The notes under the pieces are model-generated. The model was not told the DNA's origin and made no database searches. It saw nothing but the letters and a program-made list of their open reading frames with translations. Positions 1 through 9,511 of a DNA stretch of 54,763 bases are shown here, one piece after another (positions within the stretch are counted from its first letter, which is position 1; every line of letters starts with the position of its first letter). The position numbers and the translations under genes were made by a program. The stretch is from Parachlorella kessleri (Eukaryota; Chlorophyta; Trebouxiophyceae; Chlorellales; Chlorellaceae), in the NCBI GenBank assembly GCA_001598975.1, contig BBXU01000727.1:1-54763 (forward strand), read 5' to 3'.

Positions 1-375
1 GGGCAGGACAGCGAGGCGAGGGCTCAGCCCCGGGGGTGCCAGCCCTACAGGCTGCCAGCGCCGGCTGCACAGTGCCCAGGGCAAGCTGCATACTGGCAGT
101 GCTAGTGAAGCTGCCCTGGTACTGAGTGCAACATTGGCCTTGCCCCAAGGGTGTCGCCTAAAAACGCAACTGTCGCGTTCACCCGCACTAGTCCTATGGC
201 ACCTCGCCAGCCCCTTGGACGGTAAATGAAGGTTTTCTCAATGCAATTCTTGATACAAAGTATGAAGAACAGTATTCGGAGAATGCCTGGCACCAAACAT
301 ACACAGGCCAGGCCCCGTCTCACGCCCCCACCAAGGCTCCCGCTGCCAATTGCAAAAAGGGGGCCCTCTGCGCAC

Positions 376-1831
376 CGGTGGAGGGCTCGGAACAGGGGGC
401 TGTTGCGGAGGCCGGCCTTCTGGGACATGGCATTGTAGACAATGGGCAGGATGACCAGCCGCAGGTGCCCCTGCATCACGCACCCTAGGACCAGACCCCG
501 TCAGCAGATGTGTAGGCTGCTCCACACCGCCGGCCTGCAAGCCTTGAGGCACAGCGGCATGATGCTGTGTGCTGTGCTGCGGTGGCAGAACTGCAAGTTG
601 CGCGATGCCCATGCCCCAGCCCGTGTCGCCTACTGGTGGCACGACTGCGGTTACCCACAGGCATGCACATCCTGGTGCTGGAACTTCAGCATTGCACAAG
701 CGTGCCCCCCCTCCCCTCCCACTCCCCCCACACCCCACCCCACCCACACCCACAACCCCCCCCAAAAAAACACCACCGCCACCCTCCTTCCCAGGTCCTA
801 CACCTGCTTCACCACGTGCGCCAGCCAGACAAACAACCCTAAACAAACAAAGTGTGTGGTGCCCCCACCGCGGGTCGAACCTGCGGCGTGTTCTCCTCCC
901 CCAGCTCCCGCCGCACCACCACCTTGACGCTGTGAGGGCTCTCAAAGGCCCACTGCCAGTACAGCAGCCCGTCCTGCTCGGCTAGGGGGCAGTCACGAGG
1001 AACTGCACAGCAGGAGGGAGGTAGGGTGACCGAGTAAGCGTGCAGCTGTAGGGGGGAAGTAGGTGCAAGAACCCATTGCGCTGGGGATCAGTGGCAGCCC
1101 CCTCTTCTCCTAGCCACTCTCCTCTCTAGGCCCCATCGAACCCAAAGGAGGCAGGCACCCTGGCACCGGCCCCTCGGAACCCCTCCTCCGAGACCCCAAT
1201 CCCAACCCTCAAGTCCTGCCAGCTCACCCCCCCTCCCTTACCTGTGACCAGCCGGTTCTTGAGGGAGGCCAGCTTGCGCGAGTAGTTGGCTTCTAGCACC
1301 GCCTTCATGTAGATGAGCGGCATGAGCACATCCCCAGTGTCTGGGTCCTCCAGCAACAGATACCTGCGTGCGCAGGAACCCACAGCTCGGTGCGTGCGTC
1401 TGCACGGTCGCAGCACCTCCAGCGGAAGGTGCTCGCCTTTCTGCAAGGGGGCTGGGTTGCCCCTGCTATGCACCTAAGGCTGGCTGGCTGCAACACACTG
1501 GCAGAAGGCTGTGTGCTGCTGGGTGGAGGCACCCAATGAAGCCCCACATTGTTGGCACAGGCACCCAACAACATCGAGCCCCGCCATACAACAAAACAAG
1601 AAAATCCTGTTTGATGCCGGTATGCCTTACGGTGCGCTAAGTGAACAGCCGCGCCCAGGCACGACACCACCCTTGACACAGCAGGGGCGCCAGCCCAGCT
1701 CAAAACCGCCAGCCCTGGCACCTGTCCTGGGGGGATACGTCCAGCCACAGGGGGTTGACCGACTCCAGCTTGATGTTGTTTGGGTTGCCGCTGGGCATCT
1801 CGCTGGCCTCTTTGCTACGTTTGGCTGCCAT
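376..1831 (-). CDS. Unrecognised conserved protein, 5' exons (3' end open or beyond the window)
   Basis: I do not recognise the family. Four exons read well: 1831-1722 (ATG at 1831, MAAKRSKEASEMPSG), 1363-1242 (YLLLEDPDTGDVLMPLIYMK), 1002-881 (LLYWQWAFESPHSVKVVV) and 484-376 (LRLVILPIVYNAMSQKAGL). The first three are joined by GT-AG introns whose phases agree (2 then 1). Acidic, aromatic and hydrophobic residues alternate as in a folded domain, and there is no signal peptide. One or more short exons between 880 and 485 are unresolved. Minus-strand reading near 1-100 stays open, so the gene may run off the left edge. An in-frame stop lies just upstream of the chosen ATG, but a TAG acceptor at the same place could splice in an earlier exon. 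Function unknown. Confidence 0.55.
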
Positions 1832-2334
1832 GGCCGCCCCAGCTGCCTCGCCCTACGCCGGCCTTGGTTCAGCCTTAGTTCAATGGTGGCTGGAGGCAAG
1901 CCTGCCTGCAAGAGACCATGGCAGAGGGGTTCTGTCAGTAGCCTCCCAATGCAGCCCTGGATCCTGAGAAGCGACCCCTGCCTTACCAGCGTTATTGGCA
2001 CGGGGGCGAGAGATAGATGGCAGGGAGCACTGTCTGACACAGACGCTTACGATCGCCATGACATTGATAATACGAAAGCGGCATATTCTCACAGGCTGGA
2101 TACCGCAAAGAACACGACGTCACAGGACGTACGTCAGGTGGGTAGTCAGGGCATTTGAGCAGTGGTGCGGCTGGTCGACCTTTCAAGCTCGCTGAAGCCT
2201 GCCATTTTCGCAGCTCGTGCAGCGCAAAGGATAGTAGAGACGTGCTTCGTTTTAAGAGAAGCACATGTAAAGTTTGCCTCAGGTCATGGCCCCTTCCATG
2301 AGTTCGGGGAGCCAAGTCATTTGGCTACTATTTC

Positions 2335-2763
2335 CTACTTCCAGCGCACAGTCAGATGAAGATGGTGAGATGTGACTAGCGAGCAGGTGAAAAAGGGGAA
2401 GGCTACCATGCAGGTGGGGCGGGAAAGGAGCTGCAGTCGTACCTTAGTACCATGTATATTACCCTTTTCTTCATTAACGGATTTGCGCAAGACGCCGGAC
2501 TTGGTGGTTTGCAGAAGACCATGCTTCACCTCCTGCTTACACCCGATCATCACATCAAGTAGGCTTTTCTTGATCTCTTTGGATGGCTTCGTGGCTCCTG
2601 TCACCCTTGTGTTCCCCCACTCCAGCCCCCCTAGGAAGGACAAGAAGGAGAGGCTGGCCCCATCGCCCACTAGACTGGCTTGTGCAAAAGTTGTCAAGCT
2701 GACCTCAACTTGCTTAATGCTTCTCTCCAGCAAGCTCCTTCTTGCATCTACAGTCCAGTTCAC
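2335..2763 (-). CDS. Possible hypothetical exon
   Basis: An open frame of 142 codons. Its first ~105 residues look protein-like: mixed composition, few long low-complexity runs, and a Lys/Glu-rich middle (TKPSKEIKKSLLDVMIGCKQ). A plausible donor follows at about 2440 (AAG|GTACGA). I recognise no family. Two cautions apply. The plus strand is open over the same bases (2372-2947), and the frame's first codon is not a proven ATG start. It could be an upstream exon of the gene starting at 1831, a separate small gene, or chance. Confidence 0.25.
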   Translation of the reverse strand: MNWTVDARRSLLERSIKQVEVSLTTFAQASLVGDGASLSFLSFLGGLEWGNTRVTGATKPSKEIKKSLLDVMIGCKQEVKHGLLQTTKSGVLRKSVNEEKGNIHGTKVRLQLLSRPTCMVAFPFFTCSLVTSHHLHLTVRWK

Positions 2764-2792
2764 AGTGCTGGACCGCTCCCCTAGAATAATGC

Positions 2793-2845
2793 AGGCAGTG
2801 TTGTCTCAACGGTTGCTGGCAGCAACCGTTGAGACAACACTGCCT
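2793..2845. repeat. Perfect palindrome, two 26-bp arms around one base
   Basis: Arms 2793-2818 and 2820-2845 are exact reverse complements with a single central G at 2819. Transcribed from either strand it would fold into a 26-bp hairpin with almost no loop. Flanking bases on either side do not continue the pairing. Confidence 0.95.
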
Positions 2846-2966
2846 CTGCTGGGCTTCAGAACACTACATAGTACTTTATGGCACTGGCCGTCTTCTCAGA
2901 GCCAACCCCATATGGCGAAGCCAGCACCGTCGCCCACCACCAGCTGACTGGCAATACTCAAACGTA

Positions 2967-3118
2967 CTAGGACCTGAAGGGAGGAGAATATCGAGATGGC
3001 CAGGGTAGTACATACCATACACCAGGTGAAGTGGTTTTGATTTCCATAGGCTAGGACTTAAAAGGGAGCAGAATATCCCAGTGGCCAGGGTAGTACATGC
3101 CATACACCAGGTGAAGTG
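2967..3118. repeat. Direct repeat, two ~68-bp copies, 84-bp period
   Basis: Copy 1 starts at 2967 and copy 2 at 3051. Both begin CTAGGAC and share the exact block CCAGGGTAGTACAT, then CCATACACCAGGTGAAGTG. The copies differ at scattered positions, so the duplication is not recent. Confidence 0.9.
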
Positions 3119-3495
3119 AGTCTAGTTGAGGTGGCAGGCAATGCACATAAAGAGGAGGTAGGGCAAACTGGACTGACAGGGTTGTGGGCAGCTATGCTCT
3201 ATGCCTTGCCTGGTAGGGGAGTGAGTGCAAGTGATGTAGCAGGGTAGTTGGAGGCCGGCTTGCGCTAGTGATATAATAGGCGATGGGGTACCAGGTGGGT
3301 GATGGCCTTTTACTGGGTCTTGCACATGGTATTGCCAACGCTCGCATCACGTGACAGCAACGCCTGCTACGTGTGAGCACCGGGGGCCCTTTACAGTGCA
3401 TTTCAGGCGGCGCCTGTCATCAGGGAAGGCCGGCCATCTGAGGCTAAACCCAGTTTTGTCAAGCTATCTGTGGTGCCACTTGAAGTCCTCCAGTA

Positions 3496-5736
3496 TTACA
3501 CAGCCCCCCCGTCACTTAACTCACTTGTGTGAGCAACAAGCGGCAGCCGGTACACATGGTAGCGGTGGTTCAGGCTGCGCTGTGCGTGCAGCTTGGCTGC
3601 GCCCCCACCCAAGGCGCCCCCCTTGTCATCTACCAGGCAAAACACCACCCTCCGCAGGCGCGAGTGCACCAGCGCCATGGCACACATCACGCAGGGCTCC
3701 TGCACCACGTAGCAGTCGTAGCCGGTGCACAAGTAGGGGCGCGGGCCCGGGTCCACACCCCTAGGGATAGCTGCTGCTGCCCCTGCTGCTGCTGTGGCTC
3801 CTGCCGCTCCGGCTGCTGCTGCTGCCATGGCTCCTAACGCTTCGGCTGCTTGTTCGGCTGGGTGCTGAGATGCCGGTACCACCGCCCCTTGCGGTACACA
3901 CCTTGCTGCTGCGGCTGAGGGTGCAGGTTGGGTGGCATGTGTCATGGACACCGCCACCGCGCCCCCAACACTCGTACATGCATCGCCGCTGCTCGCCCCA
4001 TGCTCGGCTTTGCTGGCAGCAGGATGCCACTCAAGCAGCTGCGTAGGCTCAGTAGACATGCCGTCGCCATCAGCTGTACTTCCTCGACTGGCCTGTGCAG
4101 TCCCTGTTGGCCTTGCCTGCTGCCGCACGTGCTGCGTTTCACTGGCGTGCCTCTGCTGACTGGGCCCCAAGCGAGGTAGGGCCAACTGCACGTCACACGC
4201 CCCTTCCAGCCTCCTTCGTTTGGAGTCCAGGGTCTCCGATGATGGGACGTCCTGCTGCCGTAGCTGCTGGTTCTCATGCTGTTTGCTGTGTTCCAAAGAG
4301 TCTGCACGCTTTGTCGCGGCTTGGGGCCAAGTGGCCAGCTGCCAGTCCGCAACTGCCGCCACGGCTTGCATGATTGCATGGTGCAAGGGATGGTGCTGCC
4401 TTGCATCTGCAGCCTCCGCCACAACGCAACCTGCAGAGCATCCCGCACAGGAAAAGCGTTGGGCTTGTGACAACTCTTATGTAAGATTATTCTCATCGGG
4501 GTTTCTGTGGCCGTGTAGCAGGTCCCAGTGACATAATGGGGGCTCCTGGGTATGCCATGCCCAGTAATGGCACTCTTTCCTCACAGTCTGAGCTGCCGTG
4601 CGTCTTTCTAACACTGCCACAGCGCCATGCGGCATCGCTGGTACTCCTTTAGAGCACCCTTGGCATCGCTGGTACTTCTTAAGAGCACCCTTGGCAGTAG
4701 CCGTCCCATGGTCCCGCCCAACAACTCCTCCCTTGCACGAGCACCACCAGCGGGGTCACCTGTGCGCGAGTCCACTATTAAGCAGGCATTGCACACCCCG
4801 CCCCTCTCGGCATTAGCCTTGGCCAGCTCCCAGGCCCGCTGCATGTGCCGCTTCATGTCTGCCACCTCAGCTGCTGGAAGCTCCGCATTCTGAGGATGGG
4901 CTGTCGGGTCGGGCGGCCGCCAGCTCAGAGGCCAGTGTTCGCCCCATGCAAGGGCCTGCTCCCGTGTCTTGGGGGCATGCCGAGAGACCTGCTAGGAGAA
5001 GGTGCGAATCACCCGCGACCCTTGGACTACTTTGGACGAGCCTGTAATTCTTGTCCGCTGCACTAGTTCAAGACCTGAGGCCTTCCTGACTGGTGCTGAA
5101 TGCTGCCGGGGCGACAGCAGCACACCATTTCCATATAGTAAAATTTAGCCTACCCACCTGCACGGTGTGAAGCTGCAAGCTGTGTTCTCTGACTAGACAC
5201 TCGACTACTGGCGGCAGAGTGACCGGCTCTGCAGCCTCGCTAGCATGGCTGTTAGTCGCCATGCTGAGCCCTTCTGCTGCTGCAGGCGCCGCTGCCAGGA
5301 GTATCTCCAGCTTGCCAGGCTGGTTGGTGCTCTTCCTAACCCGTTTGGCATGCTGTAGGCCCAGCAGGGGCGCTGCCGGGCCCAGGCGCTTCATCAGCTG
5401 GCCACCCAGCTTGGGGTCAATGCATGCTGCGTACAGTGTGACCAGTTCAAGCTCGATATCGTTCGACACAGGTATAATGAAAGGCTCGCCCAGCTCCATC
5501 ACAACAATATGTATACAATTGACATGAATGCAGGTCAGGGTGCCAGTCCAGATTACTTGGCATACATGGATAATATGGACGCTCGAGTGCCTTGGTCGCC
5601 GCGCCCTGGCGGGAGGGGTGCTTTGAACCTCGCTTGGTTGCACAGAAGCAATGGCCTTCCCTTCACACATGAGACACTGCCTATCTCGATCATATCCAAC
5701 CCGAGCACTGAGTTGAGCCGCTATCACAGCACCCAT
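3496..5736 (-). CDS. TAD3: tRNA-specific adenosine deaminase subunit TAD3/ADAT3
   Basis: This is the non-catalytic partner of TAD2 in the heterodimer that converts adenosine-34 to inosine in eukaryotic tRNA anticodons. Exons 5736-5158, 4889-4760 and 4430-3496 join in phase (0, then 1) and give 547 codons. The N-terminal region carries the TAD3-type segment ending LLGLQHAKRVRK. The deaminase domain begins HMQRAWELAKANAERGG. Zinc ligands are visible as HHPLHHAIM and EPCVMCAMALVHSR. Where a catalytic deaminase has HAE, this protein has HAI, the expected TAD3 substitution of the catalytic Glu. About 190 residues rich in Ala, Gln and Gly separate the two zinc motifs, so the protein is longer than typical. 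The start at 5736 is the first ATG of the frame; initiation further in (for example just before ELGEPF) is possible. It is divergent from the SANT gene. Confidence 0.88.
4631..4692. repeat. 31-bp tandem duplication in a TAD3 intron
   Basis: Two adjacent copies of a 31-bp unit beginning GGCATCGCTGGTACT, at 4631 and 4662, differ at a few bases. They lie inside the second TAD3 intron (4759-4431). Confidence 0.9.
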
Positions 5737-5793
5737 CGACGCATGTGATCATGCAAAGTTGACGGAGACCCTTGCGTGACCGCCTTTCGGACC

Positions 5794-6986
5794 ATGGATG
5801 TTGCCGTGGAGTCTGTGCCGCAGGTAAACCACAGCTATAGTTGGATATCCTGCGGACGGGCCTTCCGCCTTTCGTAGGCCTTGGTCTATCTCGCGCTGCC
5901 CTTGCAGGGGAGAACAGAGGCCGAGAAGATAGCATGGGTCACAGAGATGCGCCGCAAGTTCAGCCCTGAGGGCATGCTGCACGAGGACGGCTCTATCAAC
6001 CAGGACTTTTTCAAGCCCAAGCGGGTCGTAATCATTGACGACAAGAAGAAGTGGGGTAATACTGAGCGTGACCTCCTACTCAAGGTGCCGCTGTTGGCGG
6101 AAGCAGTCCTGTCAAATGACCTTGCTCGGCTAACAAGCAGCCGCCTTCAATTGATAAGGATGGTCTGCCAACTACTAAGCGTGAGGACCTTGCTGCACTT
6201 CCCCCGTTTCCTCACCTGTCGGCCTTATGCCAAGCTGTGGCCTGCTGTCCCCTTGGAACGAAAGCCTGTAAGCCTGTGCAGGGCCTTGAGAAGTATGGCG
6301 TGGGCAAGTGGAGAGAAATTAGCGAGGAGTTTCTGCCCAAATGGGATGACCAAAACCTCCGGATCAAGTCGGCACGCCTGTTGGGGTCACAATCCCTTGC
6401 AAGATATGTCGGCTGGAAAGGTGCGCTTTTCAGCCACTAGCAAACTGCAAAGGAAGGCCGTCGTAGGAGGCTTGTTCCATCCTGGCTCGTTGCTTTGCTG
6501 TTGGGCTGTCGAGAAAGGCATCTGCAGTGGCGGGGGTGGTGAAGTGGGCACCTGATGAACCTTGAGAGGCGGATGGCACACATGGACCCCCTAGTGCAGG
6601 AAGGCATGCTGTTTGGAGCCGCTTGTTGGCGCACCAAATGGTGAGGTAGCATGCCACTTGGCAGACACCCTTTCATACAGTCGTGCTGCCAAGCCAGCTG
6701 GGACCACTCTGGTCACTCTGGGTCTGTAAAGACCCAGGTACTACCGCGGTGCCGAGCAGGCGAAATAACTATGCGATTGAGAAGACTGCTGGCTGTCGGT
6801 GATGACCTTTGAACTATCAATCACGACACCATTGGTTAGGCTGCTGCAGGTAACGCTGCAGCCGTGGATGCCGAGCGGGAAAAGAACCGCAAGATTGGGG
6901 AGGCGACCGGCTGCTGGAAGGGTGGAGTGCTGGTGGAAGATGATGCCGGCAGCGTGGCCAAGTACATTGCGGAGCAGCAGTTGTAG
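5794..6986 (+). CDS. Small SANT/Myb-like domain protein
   Basis: Four exons (5794-5823, 5908-6084, 6282-6420, 6850-6986) join in phase to 160-codon product. Residues ~11-69 hold a charged N-terminal segment (EAEKIAWVTEMRRKFSPEG; VVIIDDKKKWGNTERDLLLK). Residues ~70-115 hold a SANT/Myb-like helix set (GLEKYGVGKWREISEEFLPK, then SARLLGSQSLARYVGWKG). The C-terminus reads REKNRKIGEATGCWKGGVLV. From memory this layout matches a conserved plant and algal single-copy homeodomain-like/Myb-like family of unknown role. DNA binding is an inference from the SANT-like motif. The first exon codes only ten residues. Its ATG is 57 bases from that of TAD3 on the other strand. A TGTAA polyadenylation candidate lies at 7223. 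Confidence 0.78.
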
Positions 6987-7222
6987 CACCCGTGAGAGCG
7001 AGCAGGGGAAGAGTGGGCATCATGGGAGCAGGAGAGGTTGCAGCCGCGGGAGCCGCAGGGAAGCAGCGTGCGCCCAGTCGGGGAGCCATAATAGCCGTTG
7101 ACTTTTGCATATTGCGAGTAGGGGACATGCTCGCGGCAACGGCACCACAGTGCCCTTTTTTCCTAGGAATTTAGCAGGTACACTTGCAGCCAGCTTGGTG
7201 GCTGCAGGGATAGGTGTTTGTT

Positions 7223-7227
7223 TGTAA
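7223..7227 (+). terminator. Candidate TGTAA polyadenylation signal for the SANT gene
   Basis: TGTAA is the usual green-algal polyadenylation signal. This copy lies about 240 bases after the SANT gene stop. A five-base motif is weak evidence by itself. Confidence 0.3.
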
Positions 7228-7617
7228 GGTGGTGCTGCTTGACCTGACGATCCTGAGGTTTTCTGTATACCACCAGTGATCGAGCAGCCTTGGAGTACCA
7301 GATTCTTCTAGGAGTTACAAGACTTCCCATGGCTACCAACACAAGACTAACCCCTTGATACACTAAATTGACCAGAGGTTTGAATGGACATACAACATGG
7401 TGTACCAGGTTTACCAACCGGACAATACGGTGGAGGCTTTCAGGCTATCAATGAAGAACAAGGAGTGGGAGGTAATAAACCAAGGGTAACACTGCCATCT
7501 CCCAAAGCAACAGAGAAAGGCACAGAAGGACACCGGAGGCCTCTGAGGGACCAAACGTGCCTTAGTTGATCCGACAATGGTGTGGTCAGAAGAAACAGAA
7601 GCTGGGAGAGAAAACGT

Positions 7618-7622
7618 TTACA
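7618..7622 (-). terminator. Candidate TGTAA polyadenylation signal for the NDUFA4-like gene
   Basis: TGTAA reads on the minus strand about 190 bases beyond the proposed stop of the NDUFA4/B12D-like gene. Only the motif and its distance support it. Confidence 0.3.
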
Positions 7623-7808
7623 GCAGGCAGACAGGGGATGTGGAGATACATTATGCTCCGGCAAAGGGCTGGAATTAGGTTCCACAATGGGGCCACAGGA
7701 TACATCCGGGCAAATAAGCAATCGCTACTGCTGGTATATATCCATGAACTATAGTTCCGAGAGGCGTTCCTAGACAACGCCGGGAAAGTGTAAGAAGGCT
7801 GAAAGCAC

Positions 7809-8339
7809 CTAGAAAATGGTCCCCTTCTCGCCCTGCAGCCAAGTGCCCAGGGGCATTCGTGACCTATTTCTGTTTCAGCCCCAACAGCGCCCCAGCCAGT
7901 CACCATCCCATAGCATGGGCACACTGAAGTGGCTCACACATTGTGAGCTACGACCATAATGTCCTATTACAGGGGCACGCCAAGAAGTCCCAGCCAGCAC
8001 CAACGCTGAGCAAACTATGGGGCAAGTATGCCACCTGGCACGTGGGCAACTCTAACAATCTTGTACCATGCTGGATATGACTTGGGCGCCCATACCAGCG
8101 CTCACCTTCATGTCCTTGAAGATGCTGCTGCCATAGCCTTTGGCACGTTCCAGCACCGCGCCGTTGTCGTCAACAGGGCCAGCTGAACGGTAGGCCTTGC
8201 TCACATGCAAGTCTGGGTTAGTCCACAAGTGCCTGCCGCAAGAGTAAGTTGTCAAGGAGAGGCCCAGACCAATAACAGCAAGGAGCGGATATATCTCAGC
8301 CCGTCCGCTGAGCCACACGAATCGAGCAGCAGCAGTCAT
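7809..8339 (-). CDS. NDUFA4/B12D-family mitochondrial membrane protein
   Basis: Exon 8339-8106 starts at an ATG and codes 78 residues. A small last exon (7832-7809, GEKGTIF then stop) completes an 85-residue product in phase. One membrane helix follows the start (AEIYPLLAVIGLGLSLTTY). The family signature LWTNPDLHVSKAYR comes next, matching the conserved N-P-[ED]-[VL]-x-V-x-K region of NDUFA4/B12D (MLRQ) proteins, then a hydrophilic tail. Members are tiny subunits associated with respiratory complex I or cytochrome c oxidase in the inner mitochondrial membrane. If the last intron is not spliced, the frame runs on from 8106 to a stop at 8052 instead. Identity rests on short motifs, so the family is likely and the exact complex is not settled. 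Confidence 0.7.
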
Positions 8340-9511
8340 CTTGCCAACTATATAAGAACTTAGCAGGTTGGAGCAAGAGTCAGGTCGTAAATCGAAAGGT
8401 TTAGTTGTAAGGTGGCCTCATGTAGGACTCAGTGGACGCATTAGTAAAAAGGTCAATCCTTGCATCAACTTCTGCCGCCATGACTAGGCGCAAGCGCCCT
8501 TTGCAAACGGCGAGGGTGGTTCTGGTTCACCTGGGCGTTCGTAGAATACCACGTCCCAGAACAGTATCGGCCCTTCAAGTCAGCTGTCCTGCAGGGAGTT
8601 GGTGCGGCCATCGCTTACTAGCTGTCCTAAAACACTTCTTAGGTTTAGGACTGCAGCTGCCTTAGCCCAGGGCATAAGCGAGCATCAAGAAGCGCGCCCC
8701 ATCGCTGTTTAGCTACCCTCTCCTGCCCAGCAGAAGAGACTCTTATCAATCAGAGATCCTGCCCAGTTACAACTTCAAGGGAAGTGACAATTGATAAAGG
8801 GAAAGTTGCTAACTGTATCCAAAGCAGTGGCTCCTGACATGGTAAGGACACTGCTCTCCGCCAATGCGTCGTTATGCAGTTTGAGTTTTTTCAGGGATGG
8901 CAAATAGACAGCAAACAAGCCTTATTAATACAACGGAGTGCAAATCGCCATCACAACACAGGCACATACACAAGCGGTCCGACAAATGTTCTTTACGAAG
9001 GTTCAGAATTCCCAGGTGGCCGGAGCAGCCGGAGAACTTGCTGCCACTAAAGACTGGACACCTTAAGGGATCAAGCCACCCTGCTGCCATGCCCCTTGGG
9101 CACCCACTCACTTGCCATGTACCCCCCCCCATCAAAGAACACCAGGACGGCGGTACCGCCTTGCTTGTCCCTCAGGATTGATAACTGCCTCCTAGCCTCC
9201 CTTGCAAAGACCCCCATCGTTCTTTAATCAAACCCCATGTTCACGCCGGGCGGACGAGCACTCTCATAGCAAGTGGCTAGCCCTACGTCCCTTTCTGGAC
9301 AGCAACTCTCGGTTGAGCATCACCTCAACTACCAGCAAGGCCATGCCTGGATGCCTTCTCAACCAACAACGGCAAACAATGTCCCCACTCACGCTGAGGA
9401 GTGGCAGGGCGCAGGACCGACACCCGAGGCCAATGTCGCCAGGGCCCCAGTGAGCAAAACTAGAGCCAGACTAGCACTCTCAGTCCACCCGTCGATCCCT
9501 CCTGCTTGGCC
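8340..9511. other. Spacer between the NDUFA4-like gene and the SET gene
   Basis: It should hold the promoter of the NDUFA4-like gene (right-hand side of 8339) and the 3' UTR of the SET gene. Open frames here overlap on both strands and carry no recognisable motif. I see no RNA gene or repeat. Confidence 0.5.

Larger units (their letters stand above)
1832..3495. other. Spacer between the unknown gene and TAD3, repeat-bearing
   Basis: No gene is firmly supported here. The stretch holds one open frame that may be an exon (2335-2763, minus), a perfect palindrome (2793-2845) and a twofold direct repeat (2967-3118). Base composition is less GC-rich than in the neighbouring exons. Confidence 0.5.
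6987..7808. other. Convergent spacer, AT-richer, with an isolated protein-like frame
   Basis: This is the 3' space between the SANT gene and the NDUFA4-like gene. At 7367-7486 (plus) a 40-codon stretch between two stops reads as ordinary protein (FEWTYNMVYQVYQPDN, then VEAFRLSMKNKEWEV), with AT-rich codons unlike the neighbouring genes. It has no ATG-to-stop context of its own and may be a decayed gene or retroelement fragment. I see nothing else. Confidence 0.35.

Noticed and set aside
238..945. Long minus-strand frame rich in Gly and Arg
   Set aside because: It is a GC-driven shadow frame; the real exons in this stretch are in another frame and are bounded by splice sites.
2372..2947. Plus-strand frame of 191 codons
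   Set aside because: Composition is Ser/Pro/Leu-rich without motifs, it runs through the palindrome, and the opposite strand reads more like protein.
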